From: Deltaproteobacteria bacterium
Lineage (GTDB): Bacteria > Myxococcota_A > Polyangia > Polyangiales > Polyangiaceae
Length of the DNA stretch: 64,000 nucleotides
Assembly: GCA_016875405.1 (NCBI GenBank)
Contig: VGRJ01000011.1
Span: forward strand, 1-64,000
Reading direction: 5' to 3'
Under the pieces are notes generated by a model that did not search any database, was not told the DNA's origin, and worked only from the letters and a program-made list of their open reading frames with translations. Shown one piece after another: positions 53,697-64,000 of the stretch; positions within the stretch are counted from its first letter, which is position 1; each line of letters starts with the position of its first letter. Made by a program: the position numbers and the translations under genes.

Positions 53697-56165
53697 TCAC
53701 CTGCCGCGCAGCGTCTGCGAAAGCGCCAGCACGTCAGCGAGTACGCCCGCCGCCGTCACGGCGCCGCCCGCGCCCGCGCCTTGCACGACGAGCGGGTGCT
53801 CGCGGTAACGCTCGGTGGTGAAGGCGACGAAGGCCTCGGTGCCGCGGAGGCGCGTTGCGGGGTGATCGGACGGAACGCCCACGGGCCCGACGCGCAGCGA
53901 TGCGGCCCGCCCCGCGCCCTCGGGCTCGATGGTCGCAAGGTAACGGAGCACCCGTGCTTCACGTCGCAGGCTCGCCATGCGCTCCTCGAAGGCGTCGTCC
54001 TCGCGCCGGAGCGCCTCGAAGAAGGCGTCGAGGTCGTCGTGCGCGAGCAGCTCGGAGCGCACGAACGGCTCGACCGTGACGTCCGAGAGCTCGAGTCGCA
54101 GGCCGAGCTCGCGCGCGAGGATCAGCGCCTTCCGGGCCGCATCGACGCCGCCGAGATCGTCGCGCGGGTGCGGCTCGGTGTAGCCGCGACGTCGGGCTTC
54201 GGCGACTGCGGTCGAGAGCTTCTCGCCCGCGGTGAGGGCGTTCGAGAGGTAGCCGAGCGTGCCGGAGAGCGAGCCCTCGATGAGGAGCACGCGATCGCCC
54301 GTGCGGACGAGGTTCTTCAAGGTCTCGATGACGGGCAAGCTCGCGCCGACGGTGGTCTCGTAGCGGTAGGCACGGTGCGCGCGCCTCGCTGCGTCGAACA
54401 GCTGCGCGCGCTCGCCGAGAGGCAGCGTCAGGGGCTTCTTGTTGGCGGCGACGACGTGGATCCCGTGCGCGAAGGCGGCCTGGTAGAGAGCTTCCATCCC
54501 GGTCGCCGCGGTGCAGTCCACGAGCACCGGGACGGGGAGGCGTGCAAGCGCATCGAGCTGCGCCTCGAGCGGCGCGGTGCCGGCGCGCCCGAGCTCCTCG
54601 GTGGCGTTGGTCGGGTCAAGGCCCCGCTCCGAGAAGAGCACGTGGCGGCTGTCGGCGACGCCGACGAGCCGGAGATCGAGGTCGTGTTCCCGGAGGAGCT
54701 TCGGCTGCTCAGCCGAGAGTTGCGCGAGGAGCTGTCCGCCCACGGTCCCCTTCCCGAGCAAGAACACGCTGACCTGCTCGTGCGCGAGGTTCATCGCGGC
54801 ATGAACCGAGCGCACCGCGAGCGCCGTGTCGCCGCGCTCGACGACGCATGAGATCGCGCGCGACGTCGCGCCCTGAGACGCAGCCTTCACGTTGACGCCG
54901 GCGATCCCGAGCGCGCCGAAGAAGCGGCCTGCGACGTTGACCGTGCGGCCCATCGCCTCGGCGACGAGAGTGACGAGCGTGACGCCGCGCTGCAAACGCG
55001 GTGGGGCGAGGTCTCCGCGACCGAGCTCTCGGGCGAGCTCCTCTTCGAGGATCGCCCTCGCGTGATCGGCGTCCGCGTCAGCCACGGCGAGCGCGACCCC
55101 GTTGCCGCGGGGAGCTTGGGTCTCGAACCACACCGGGACGCTCTCGCGCGCGAGGGCCGACGCGACGCGGGGCCCGAGGTCCGCGCGCGCCGTCCGCTGC
55201 GAGCCCTCGACGTCGATCAGAGTCATCCCCTCGAGCGAGGTCACGCACGTCGCGCGCTCGCTGTCCGTTGCGCCCGTCGCGTCGACGACGGTGCCTGGCA
55301 GCTCGGGCGCCATGGTGTTGCGGATGCGCATCGGGATGCCCGAGGCGAGGAGCGGCAGCACCGTGCGAGGGTGCAGCATACGCAGGCCGAGCCCCGCCAG
55401 CTCGAGGGCCTCGCGGTAGCTGAGGCGAGCCACGGGGTAGGCCTCGTCGACGAGCCCGGGGTCGGCCGACATGACCCCGGGGACGTCGGTCCACACGTGG
55501 AGCTCGTCGGCGCCGCGCGCGCGCGCGAGGAGGGCCGCCGTGTAGTCGGAGCCGTTTCGGCCGAGCGTCGTCGTCTTCCCAGACGCGGTTCGTCCCAGAA
55601 ACCCCGTGTGAACGAGCACGACGTCGGCCGGTCTTGTGAGCGCCGCGAGTCGCGCCGCCGTCGCCTCCCAGAGGACGCTCGCATCCCCGTGTGCTTCGTC
55701 GGTGATCGCCCACTGGCGGGCGTCGACGGCGCGCGCCGAGATGCCCCTCGCGTTGAGTGCTGCGGCCACGAGGACGACCGACGTCCGCTCGCCGAACGAC
55801 AGGAGCTCGTCTCGGCTCACGGGCGAGAGCTCGCCGACCGCGCCGACTCCTCGCAGGAGCCGCTCGAGCGCCTCGCGCAGCTCGGCGAGGAGGGTGTCGA
55901 CCCCTTCGAGCGCGCCGGCCGCCTCGACCGTACGCCTCCGCGAATCCTCGAGGGCCCGCCCGGCGAGCGTGAGCGCGGCGTCGACCTCGCCATTCGCAGC
56001 CTTCGCTCCAGCCTCGAGCAGGTGATCGGTGGTGTCGCCGAAGGCGCTGACGACCACCTCGAGCGACGATGAGGCGTGCTCCTTCGCGACGATGTCGAGG
56101 ACCCGCGCGAGCCGCCCCGGCTTGCCGAGCGACGAGCCGCCGAACTTGAGGACGAGCGAAGCCAT
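53697..56165 (-). CDS. Bifunctional aspartokinase / homoserine dehydrogenase
   Basis: N-term VLKFGGSSLGKPGRLARVLDIV; GRNGSDYTAALLA; ACT region GVNVKAASQGATSRAISCVV; HSD VFLLGKGTVGGQLLAQL…VDCTAA…VAANKKPLT…GASLPVIETLKNLVRTGDRVLLIEGSLSGTLGYL. Confidence 0.95.
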   Translation of the reverse strand: MASLVLKFGGSSLGKPGRLARVLDIVAKEHASSSLEVVVSAFGDTTDHLLEAGAKAANGEVDAALTLAGRALEDSRRRTVEAAGALEGVDTLLAELREALERLLRGVGAVGELSPVSRDELLSFGERTSVVLVAAALNARGISARAVDARQWAITDEAHGDASVLWEATAARLAALTRPADVVLVHTGFLGRTASGKTTTLGRNGSDYTAALLARARGADELHVWTDVPGVMSADPGLVDEAYPVARLSYREALELAGLGLRMLHPRTVLPLLASGIPMRIRNTMAPELPGTVVDATGATDSERATCVTSLEGMTLIDVEGSQRTARADLGPRVASALARESVPVWFETQAPRGNGVALAVADADADHARAILEEELARELGRGDLAPPRLQRGVTLVTLVAEAMGRTVNVAGRFFGALGIAGVNVKAASQGATSRAISCVVERGDTALAVRSVHAAMNLAHEQVSVFLLGKGTVGGQLLAQLSAEQPKLLREHDLDLRLVGVADSRHVLFSERGLDPTNATEELGRAGTAPLEAQLDALARLPVPVLVDCTAATGMEALYQAAFAHGIHVVAANKKPLTLPLGERAQLFDAARRAHRAYRYETTVGASLPVIETLKNLVRTGDRVLLIEGSLSGTLGYLSNALTAGEKLSTAVAEARRRGYTEPHPRDDLGGVDAARKALILARELGLRLELSDVTVEPFVRSELLAHDDLDAFFEALRREDDAFEERMASLRREARVLRYLATIEPEGAGRAASLRVGPVGVPSDHPATRLRGTEAFVAFTTERYREHPLVVQGAGAGGAVTAAGVLADVLALSQTLRGR

Positions 56166-56185
56166 GCTGCTTGTTGTCTTGTAGA

Positions 56186-57001
56186 ATGAACAACTTGTCA
56201 ACTCGCGGCCGCTCGTCCAGTCTCGTGGAGCGCGAGTCCGCCGCCCGGCGGTCGGCCGCGAGGAGCGAGGCGAGCGTGGCGAGCGAGACGAAGAAGCGGA
56301 CGACCGGAAGACGACCGAAGCGTGTGGAGCGCGGTGCCTCGACGGCAGGCGCTCCGCTCCGAGACGAGGACCCGACCGAGCTCGCGCCGTCGATCGCGCT
56401 CCGCGCTGCGGGTACGCCGAAGGGCGACGAGGTCGGGGCTGCCGAGCTCGGGCGCCGCGTCGCCGACAGCCTGCGCCGCATCCGCCGCACGCGAGGGTTG
56501 TCGCTCGATCAGCTCGCCGCCCAGAGCGGGGTGAGCCGCGCGGCGCTCTCGCAGATCGAGGGCTCTCGAACCAACCCGACCCTCGCCGTCCTCTGGAAGA
56601 TCGCGGTGGGGCTAGGCGTTCCGTTCGGGGCGCTCCTCGGCGATCAGGGGGAGCAGCGCTGTCGGCTGCTGCGCGCGGAGGACATCGCTCCGCTTCGCAG
56701 CGTCGATGGACGCGTCGAGAGCCGATTGCTCACGCCGGCCGGCGCGACGCCCGGGCACGAGACGTACGAGCTTCGCTTCGCGCCGCGCGGGCTCCTCTCG
56801 AGCGAGGCCCACGCGCTCGGTACGCACGAGACCATCGTCATGCTGACCGGGACGCTGCGGATCGTCGCGGGCGACGAGACGTTCGACCTCGCGCCGGGCG
56901 ACGCCTTCCACTTCCGCGCCGACGTCGCGCATCGCTACGAGAACCGAGCAACCCGCGAGGCGCGCTTCCTCAACGTGATTCAGTACGGCAGCGAGGCTTG
57001 A
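56186..57001 (+). CDS. XRE-family regulator with C-terminal cupin domain (start uncertain)
   Basis: SLRRIRRTRGLSLDQLAAQSGVSRAALSQIEGSRTNPTLAVLWKIAVGLGVPFGALL HTH; cupin HETIVMLTGTLRIVAGDETFDLAPGDAFHFRADVAHRYEN. The true start is likely downstream of 56186. Confidence 0.88.
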   Translation: MNNLSTRGRSSSLVERESAARRSAARSEASVASETKKRTTGRRPKRVERGASTAGAPLRDEDPTELAPSIALRAAGTPKGDEVGAAELGRRVADSLRRIRRTRGLSLDQLAAQSGVSRAALSQIEGSRTNPTLAVLWKIAVGLGVPFGALLGDQGEQRCRLLRAEDIAPLRSVDGRVESRLLTPAGATPGHETYELRFAPRGLLSSEAHALGTHETIVMLTGTLRIVAGDETFDLAPGDAFHFRADVAHRYENRATREARFLNVIQYGSEA

Positions 57002-57044
57002 GCGAGGCGGGCGGCGGAGCAGGTTGACGGCTGCGATGCAATGA

Positions 57045-58385
<1,341 letters not shown>

Positions 58386-58390
58386 CCTCG

Positions 58391-59215
58391 ATGAGCGCGG
58401 CGGGGCCTCGGGCGACGGAGCGGGCGCTGCGCGTCGGCGTCGTCAACCTGATGCCGCGGCTCGAGACGTACGAGCCGAGCCTCGTCGCGCTGTTCGCCGC
58501 GTCGGGGTACGACGTCGAGCCGGTGTGGCTACGCCTCGCGAGCCACGCTTACCGAAGCAGCGACCCCGAGCATCTCGCCGCGCACTACCGCACCTACGAC
58601 GCGGCGCTCGCGCTTGGGTCGCTCGACGGGCTCGTCCTCACCGGCGCTCCCGTCGAGCATCTGCCGCTCTCCGAGGTGCGCTACTGGCCCGAGCTCTCCG
58701 AGCTGCTCGACGACGCTCGCGCAAACCTCTCGGGTACGCTCGGGATTTGTTGGGGCGCGATGGCGCTCGGTGAGCGCGAGGGGCTGACGAAGGACGTCTA
58801 CTCACGCAAGATCTTCGGCGCCTTCGAGCACGCGCTCACGCCTGCCGCGGGTGAGCTCCTCGGGCTGTCCGGCGAGGGCTTCGTCTGCGCGCAGAGCCGG
58901 TTCGCTGGCTTCTCGCGCGCGACCGTGGCCTTGGCCGAGCGCGAGGGGCGGGTGCTCGGCCTAGGGGACGGCGGCGACGCCGGTCCGACGCTGCTCGCGA
59001 GCGCCGACGGGCGCGTGGTGATGCACCTCGGTCACCCCGAGTACGACGGGCCGCGGCTCGGCTTCGAGTGGCGACGCGATCAGGCGGCCGGCCGCACCGA
59101 CGTCGACCCGCCACGAGGCTACGACCTCGAGGCCGACGCCCCGCTGCGCGGCTGGCACGAGGACTCGGCGGCCTTCAGTCGCGGCTGGCTCGGGTTGCTC
59201 GCGACCCCGGGGTGA
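58391..59215 (+). CDS. Homoserine O-acyltransferase, MetA-like
   Basis: RVGVVNLMPRLETYEPSLVALF; DGLVLTGAPVEHLPLSEVRYWPEL; GICWGAMAL; VVMHLGHPEYDGPRLGFEWRRD. Confidence 0.88.
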   Translation: MSAAGPRATERALRVGVVNLMPRLETYEPSLVALFAASGYDVEPVWLRLASHAYRSSDPEHLAAHYRTYDAALALGSLDGLVLTGAPVEHLPLSEVRYWPELSELLDDARANLSGTLGICWGAMALGEREGLTKDVYSRKIFGAFEHALTPAAGELLGLSGEGFVCAQSRFAGFSRATVALAEREGRVLGLGDGGDAGPTLLASADGRVVMHLGHPEYDGPRLGFEWRRDQAAGRTDVDPPRGYDLEADAPLRGWHEDSAAFSRGWLGLLATPG

Positions 59216-59321
59216 GGCGGCGCCGACGCTGGCGGCGCCACCCCTCCGCCACCGGTTCGCCAGCTCGCGCCACCACAGATGCGAGTGATTTCATTGGGTT
59301 TCGGGTGGCACGGTCGCTGCT

Positions 59322-60092
59322 GTGTCGGGGCTCATGCCTCACGATGACACCCTCGATCTCCGTGCCGACGCGCTTACCTTCGGGCTCGACGCCCTCGACG
59401 ACCCCACGCTCCTCGCCCTGCTGCTCGGCCAGGCGCGCGGTGGCCCTGCACCCGAGGTGACCGCCCGAGAGCTCCTAGACGAGGTGGGCGGTCTCTCCGG
59501 CCTCGCGCGCTACGGTCCGGCCCGGTTCGTTGAGCAGTCGGGGCTCGGGGTGGCGCGCGCCCTGCGACTCGGTGCGGGACTCGAGCTCGCGCGGCGACTC
59601 TCCGACCGAGCGCCGCCGTTCGGGGAGCGGCTCGACTCGCCGGAGCGAGCGGTCGAGTTTTTGACCGGAAAGCTCGGCGCGCTGCTCCACGAGGAGATGT
59701 GGGTCCTCTCGCTCGACGCGAGCAACCGCCTTCGCGGGGCGAGACGCGTCGGGCAGGGCGGCCTCCACGCGCTCTCCATCTCACCAGCCGACGTGCTGCG
59801 CGCGGCGCTCTGGGATGGAGCGGCCTCGTTCATCCTGGCGCACAACCACCCGAGTGGCCGCCTCGAGGCGTCACGCGAGGACGTCGAGACGACGGTGAGG
59901 CTCGGCGTCGTGTCGCTGCAGCTCGGCGTGCCCATGGTGGACCACCTCATCATCACGTCCCGCGGCCACCTGTCCCTCGCCGCGCTCGGCCTCGTCGACC
60001 GTGCCTCCGAGGACCCTGCGCCTCGCCGCTCGAAGCGGCGGGGGCGACCCCACGCGACCACGGCTACCCGCCGCGGTGAGGCGCCGGATTAG
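59322..60092 (+). CDS. radC: RadC-family JAMM-domain protein
   Basis: HEEMWVLSLDASNRLRGARRVGQGGLHALSISPADVLRAALWDGAASFILAHNHPSG…REDVETT. Confidence 0.93.
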   Translation: MSGLMPHDDTLDLRADALTFGLDALDDPTLLALLLGQARGGPAPEVTARELLDEVGGLSGLARYGPARFVEQSGLGVARALRLGAGLELARRLSDRAPPFGERLDSPERAVEFLTGKLGALLHEEMWVLSLDASNRLRGARRVGQGGLHALSISPADVLRAALWDGAASFILAHNHPSGRLEASREDVETTVRLGVVSLQLGVPMVDHLIITSRGHLSLAALGLVDRASEDPAPRRSKRRGRPHATTATRRGEAPD

Positions 60093-61705
60093 TTCTTGCG
60101 AGCGCGCTGCTCGCTCGCGCCGGATCGCAGAGCGGTCTTGGCCTTCGATCCGCCGTCGTTTCGCAGCTTCGCGAGCGACGGGAGGACGACCGCCTTGGAC
60201 GGGAGCTTGCGTGACTCGGGCTCGTCTCCAAGCACCGGGTGCAGCCGCGGCGGCGCCGCGGACGCCCAGCGCTTGGCGAGCTCCGGCAGCGCGATCGCCG
60301 CCATCTGGTGGAGGTGCGCCGCGTGCGCCTCCGGAGTGTTCCCGCGGTAGCCAAGCACGTGGAAGCTGCCGACGCGCGTGTCGAAGGTCGGCTCGAGCGT
60401 GGTGTTGCGGCCGATCGACTTCGCCGCCGCCTTCAGCTTCAGGTGGGCCGGGGCAGGCCCGGTCGCCTTCTCGGCCTTTCGCCCGACCGACGCGAGCAGG
60501 AGGTCGGCGCAGCGGCTCGTGCTGGCGTAGGCGATCGGATCGACCTCGGAGTGGGTCATCGTGAAGAGGATCCGATCGTTCGAGGCGGCGTTCGCGGCGC
60601 GGAGGAACGACTGCACCCCGAGCTCGGCGAGGCGGCTCTTGTCCTCGTCGCGGAAGCCGGTGTGGATTCCGTCGAACACCATCACCGCGTCGAGCGGGTC
60701 GTTCTCGGCGTCGGGGGCTCTTCGCGTCTCGAGGATGCTCTCGATCGCGCCGTAGCCGCCGCTCCACGCCGTGAGCGCCAAGCGCCGCAGCTCCAGGTTT
60801 CGGTAACCCTTGTCCGCGAGGCCAGCTTCGACCCGCGTGAGCAGCTTCTCGAAGCGTCCGGGCTCCTTGTACGTGTTCTGGTAGGGACCGGAGCTGATCC
60901 CCCAGTTGATGATCGCGACCGCCGCGTTGATCCCAGCGATCTCGACGCTCTCGCGGACGATCTTCACGTCGCCGTGGAAGTGGATGATGAGGTCGTAGCC
61001 CCCCTCGCGCGGCTTGAACGTGTTCGGCAGGTGGAGCACGCCGCCGTCGAGCCACACGTGCCCGTCGTGCCCCGCAGGGGTCGTCGAGGCCGCGCTGGTC
61101 GCGTCGCTCGCGACCAGACCCTCGACCGCGGCAGCGTCCGCCTTGGCTGCCGATGGCGTGTCCGCGCCGTCGTTCGGCGTCGCGGCTTCGAGGCGGGCGA
61201 CGAGCGAGCCTTGCGCGACGGCGACCTCCTGCGTCCGGCGGAAGAGCGACGTCCCCACGAGGAGCGAAGCGCACGCGAGCGCTCCCGCGGCCCAGCGGTG
61301 CCAGCGCGGTCGTGGTGACTCGGATGCGACGGGCTCGTGCGCGAGGCCCTGCTCTTCGGGTTTGAGGCTGCGGCGAGGCGGGGCCGACTCCTCCAGGGTG
61401 ACCGCGACGGGCGGAGGGGAGGGGCTCTCGTCGTGGCTCGCGCGGGCCTTCAGGGATTCGGGCGCGATCACGCTCGGCGTCAGGCCCCAACGGTTCGCGT
61501 GCTCGAGGCTCCGGCCACCGAGCGAAGGCGGCGCCGCCTGGCCCTCCTCGGCGTCCGTCAGCGGAGACGGCGTGGCGCCAAGCGGCCCGCTGCCGATACG
61601 ACCCGTGCCCCAGCGGCCGAGGTGGCCGAGCCCACGGTCCGCGACCCGCGCGTCGCCCGACAGGGGGCGCGGGGTCTTTCGACGGACGTTGGGCGGCTGG
61701 GCCAT
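60089..61705 (-). CDS. Hypothetical protein with N-terminal TM and alpha/beta-hydrolase-like C-terminal region
   Basis: YDLIIHFHGDVKIVRESVEIAG…LALTAWSGGYGAIESIL (GxSxGG-like)…DAVMVFDGIH. Confidence 0.72.
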   Translation of the reverse strand: MAQPPNVRRKTPRPLSGDARVADRGLGHLGRWGTGRIGSGPLGATPSPLTDAEEGQAAPPSLGGRSLEHANRWGLTPSVIAPESLKARASHDESPSPPPVAVTLEESAPPRRSLKPEEQGLAHEPVASESPRPRWHRWAAGALACASLLVGTSLFRRTQEVAVAQGSLVARLEAATPNDGADTPSAAKADAAAVEGLVASDATSAASTTPAGHDGHVWLDGGVLHLPNTFKPREGGYDLIIHFHGDVKIVRESVEIAGINAAVAIINWGISSGPYQNTYKEPGRFEKLLTRVEAGLADKGYRNLELRRLALTAWSGGYGAIESILETRRAPDAENDPLDAVMVFDGIHTGFRDEDKSRLAELGVQSFLRAANAASNDRILFTMTHSEVDPIAYASTSRCADLLLASVGRKAEKATGPAPAHLKLKAAAKSIGRNTTLEPTFDTRVGSFHVLGYRGNTPEAHAAHLHQMAAIALPELAKRWASAAPPRLHPVLGDEPESRKLPSKAVVLPSLAKLRNDGGSKAKTALRSGASEQRARKN

Positions 61706-61867
61706 GCGGACACCTGAGCCACAGGTAGTTCCATCGGGCCAAAAAACCCGTGTGCTCGCGCGCCACGCCCCGGTCCGAAACGGCCTGGAGCGGACCTCGA
61801 AGAATCGATTGATTCCATGGGCATGGGCGTGGGAGGCCACGCGCGGACGCCGCGACCCTCGGCGACG

Positions 61868-63187
61868 TCAGCGCGCCGCCGCGAGCCGTCGCAGCGCGGC
61901 CAGCAGGGCGACGTCGTCGCTCCTGGTCGGGTCCGTCGGCACGTCGTCGAGCGTCAGGATTTCGGGGCGCTTCTTGCCCGTCACGACCTCGCTGGGGGGG
62001 GCCTCGTCGGGGGCTCCCGCCTCTTGCTCCAGCGCCCCGTCGAGGTCGCCCTCGCGCACGACCGGGAGCGCCGACTGCGCGTCGTCGTCGTAGCGTACCA
62101 GCACGTCCGGTTGCACGCCGCGCGCCTGGATCGGGCGACCGCTCGGCGTGTAGTACCGCATGGTCGTGAGTCGAAGGCCGCTGCTCCCCGGCAGTTCGTA
62201 GATCGTCTGCACCGAGCCCTTCCCGAAGGTTGGCGCGCCGACGACCGTGGCTCGCCGGGCGTCCTTCAGCGCCCCGACGAGGAGCTCGGAAGACGAGGCT
62301 GAGTACTCGTTTACCAGCGCGACGACCGGCAGGTCGGTCAGCGTCCCTCCGCGGTGAGCTCGCGCCTCCTCCACCACTTTGCCACGATGCCTCATCGAGT
62401 AGATCGACCCTCCCTCGAGGAGCTCGTCCGCGACGGCCTCGGCCTGGTCGACAAGGCCGCCCGGGTTGTTCCGCAGGTCCAGCACGATGCCGACGAGCGG
62501 CGGCTCGTCGGGGCGCCGCAGCGTGGCGAGGGTCGCGAGCCACTCGCGGTGCGTGTCGGCTTGGAACTGCCTGAGGCGCACGTAACCGACGTTGCCGGTG
62601 AGCCGCTTGCCCTCGACGCTGCGGACGTGGACCTCCGCCCGAACCAGCTCGAGCGTCGTCGGCTCGGTGGCGTCCTTCTTCTTCAGGGTTAGTGACACAC
62701 GGCTCCCCGGGGCGCCGCGCATCGCCCGAACGATGGCCTCCGCTGGCATGCCCGCGAGCGGCTTGCCGTCGACCGCGAGGAGCTCGTCCCCGCTGCGGAT
62801 CCCCGCGCGCGCCGCCGGCGAGTCCGGGATCGGCGCGAGCACCAGCACGCGCTGCCGACGGAAGTCGACCTCGACCCCGATCCCCCCGAAGGCGCCGCCG
62901 GTGTCCTCGTTGAACTGCGCGAACTCGCGTGGCGGGAGGAACGCGGAGTGGGGGTCGAGCTCTGCCACCATGCCCTTGATCGCACCCTCGAGCAGGCGCT
63001 GCCGGTCGACCGGATCGACGTAACGATGCTCGACCTGCACCAGCACCCGGGCGAGCTGGGAGAGCGGGGCGTACGGCACCTCCCGTTCGCTCGTCGCGTC
63101 GCTGGCGCGCGCCGCGACGGCCCCCCCGAGGAACGCTGCCCCGACGAGCCGAGCCTCCCCGAGCCACCGCTTGCCCTTCGACGCCAT
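61868..63187 (-). CDS. S41-family C-terminal processing peptidase with PDZ domain
   Basis: DPHSAFLPPREFAQFNEDTGGAFGGIGVEV; PDZ SPAARAGIRSGDELLAVDGKPL; VLDLRNNPGGLVDQA; ASSSELLVGALKDARRATVVGAPTFGKGSVQT. Confidence 0.95.
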   Translation of the reverse strand: MASKGKRWLGEARLVGAAFLGGAVAARASDATSEREVPYAPLSQLARVLVQVEHRYVDPVDRQRLLEGAIKGMVAELDPHSAFLPPREFAQFNEDTGGAFGGIGVEVDFRRQRVLVLAPIPDSPAARAGIRSGDELLAVDGKPLAGMPAEAIVRAMRGAPGSRVSLTLKKKDATEPTTLELVRAEVHVRSVEGKRLTGNVGYVRLRQFQADTHREWLATLATLRRPDEPPLVGIVLDLRNNPGGLVDQAEAVADELLEGGSIYSMRHRGKVVEEARAHRGGTLTDLPVVALVNEYSASSSELLVGALKDARRATVVGAPTFGKGSVQTIYELPGSSGLRLTTMRYYTPSGRPIQARGVQPDVLVRYDDDAQSALPVVREGDLDGALEQEAGAPDEAPPSEVVTGKKRPEILTLDDVPTDPTRSDDVALLAALRRLAAAR

Positions 63188-63284
63188 GAGGGACAAGGTA
63201 GCATCGGACCTCGAAAGGACGCGTCCCCGCGGAGCCCCGCCCGCGCGGTAGCGGGGACACGCGGTTCTCCCTAACGGGATCTCC

Positions 63285-63312
63285 TTGACAGGCGCGCTGG
63301 CTCGGCTAGAGT
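63285..63312 (+). promoter_or_regulatory. Sigma70-like promoter: TTGACA, 16-bp spacer, TAGAGT
   Basis: Exact -35 consensus at 63285-63290 and 4/6 -10 match at 63307-63312, directly upstream of the small-protein/rpsT pair. Confidence 0.65.
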
Positions 63313-63323
63313 CCGGCGCCCCA

Positions 63324-63494
63324 ATGGTCTCCAGCACGCAACAAACCGAACGTGTCCGCGCGCGCCAGCACAAGAACGCCGGCAAGCGCCGCAAGCGCCA
63401 GATGCGCATGGGAAAGACGACGCCGTCGTTCCCTGTGCACCCGGTTGGGTACGACCCGAACGCCGCTGACGCCAAGCCCGCGAAGAAGGACTGA
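63324..63494 (+). CDS. Small basic conserved-looking protein (56 aa)
   Basis: MVSSTQQTERVRARQHKNAGKRRKRQMRMGKTTPSFPVHPVGYDPNAADAKPAKKD; ATG just after the promoter, 15 bp before rpsT. Confidence 0.7.
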   Translation: MVSSTQQTERVRARQHKNAGKRRKRQMRMGKTTPSFPVHPVGYDPNAADAKPAKKD

Positions 63495-63509
63495 CCGAGG
63501 ATCACGACC

Positions 63510-63773
63510 ATGGCAACGCACGCCTCAGCCGAGAAGCGCAACCGTCAGCGCATCACCCGCACCGAGCGCAACAACGCTCTCAAGTCGCACGTCCGCAAGG
63601 CTCTGAAGCAGGCTCGTGAAGCCGTCGCGCAGGGCTCGAGCGAGGCGGCCGCCCTCGTGAAGAGCGTTCACACGCTCCTCGACAGCGCGGCCTCGAAGAA
63701 CGTGCTCCCTTCGAAGCGCGCCTCGCGGCTCAAGTCGCGCCTCTCGCTCGCGCTCGCGAAGACCGCGACGTGA
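63510..63773 (+). CDS. rpsT: 30S ribosomal protein S20
   Basis: MATHASAEKRNRQRITRTERNNALKSHVRKALKQAREAV…AASKNVLPSKRASRLKSRLSLAL. Confidence 0.97.
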   Translation: MATHASAEKRNRQRITRTERNNALKSHVRKALKQAREAVAQGSSEAAALVKSVHTLLDSAASKNVLPSKRASRLKSRLSLALAKTAT

Positions 63774-63849
63774 CCCAGGCCCTCTGCGTCGCCTGAACCG
63801 AGGCGGCGCGGACCCTCGGCCCTCCCGGGGCGCTGCTGGCGCCTCGACG

Positions 63850-63882
63850 AAGCGCCCACCGAGTTTTCGGTGTGGCGCTTTT
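63850..63882 (+). terminator. Rho-independent terminator downstream of rpsT
   Basis: aagcgcc-caccga gttt tcggtgtggcgctt followed by a short T-run; 7-bp plus 6-bp stem with a 1-nt bulge. Confidence 0.75.
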
Positions 63883-63908
63883 CCTGCTTTGTCGCCCTGC
63901 GCTCGCTC

Positions 63909-64000
63909 AGTGCGCGAGCGCCCAACTCTTTCCCCACCCGACGTCGACGACCAGCGGAACCGACAGCTCGGCGACCGACTCCATCGCGCGCCGAACCTTC
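63909..64000 (-). CDS. polA: DNA polymerase I, C-terminal end (truncated by the window)
   Basis: Reverse strand reads …KVRRAMESVAELSVPLVVDVGWGKSWALAH*, matching the Pol I family C-terminal motif. Confidence 0.85.

Noticed and set aside
59219-59239. Hairpin ggcgccg-acgctgg-cggcgcc after the MetA-like gene as a terminator
   Set aside because: Stem is convincing but there is no T-run; GC-rich hairpins are expected by chance here.
59871-63260. 1129-aa minus-strand ORF spanning radC, the 60089-61705 gene and the protease
   Set aside because: Overlaps three supported genes, Arg/Gly/Pro-rich, no domain motif.

Overview
High-GC bacterial chromosomal window, myxobacteria/Polyangia-like by content: MJ0042/GYF modular proteins, Ser/Thr kinases, PEGA and SUMF1-type lipoproteins. 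It is almost entirely protein-coding. I saw no rRNA, tRNA, CRISPR array, IS element or prophage. Recognisable modules, left to right: Zn-ribbon/TonB-like protein; DinG-family helicase; parvulin PPIase; CyaY; TolC-MFP-RND efflux operon; a damaged histidine kinase; a compact TetR / di-iron protein / EamA operon with an AT-rich palindrome at its head; a truncated kinase fused to a remnant of another gene; dTDP-rhamnose genes with three glycosyltransferases; a PEGA kinase; a DsbA/exonuclease/HEAT/desaturase/xseB/cinA block; FdhD with an FdhF/YdeP-like oxidoreductase; a methionine block (fused aspartokinase-homoserine dehydrogenase, XRE-cupin regulator, MetY-like, MetA-like); radC; S41 protease; rpsT; and the C-terminus of polA. 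The most notable observations are: (1) four genes carrying disabling lesions that can be located at or near base level; (2) the TetR/di-iron/EamA operon with its 26-bp near-perfect palindrome; (3) a lipoprotein with a strict 23-residue four-cysteine period; (4) two convergent full-length paralogous GT2 genes 10 bp apart; (5) a cytochrome b5-front-end desaturase fusion. I did not find a clearly novel defence or mobile system. Product names rest on motif recognition from memory; no database search was run.
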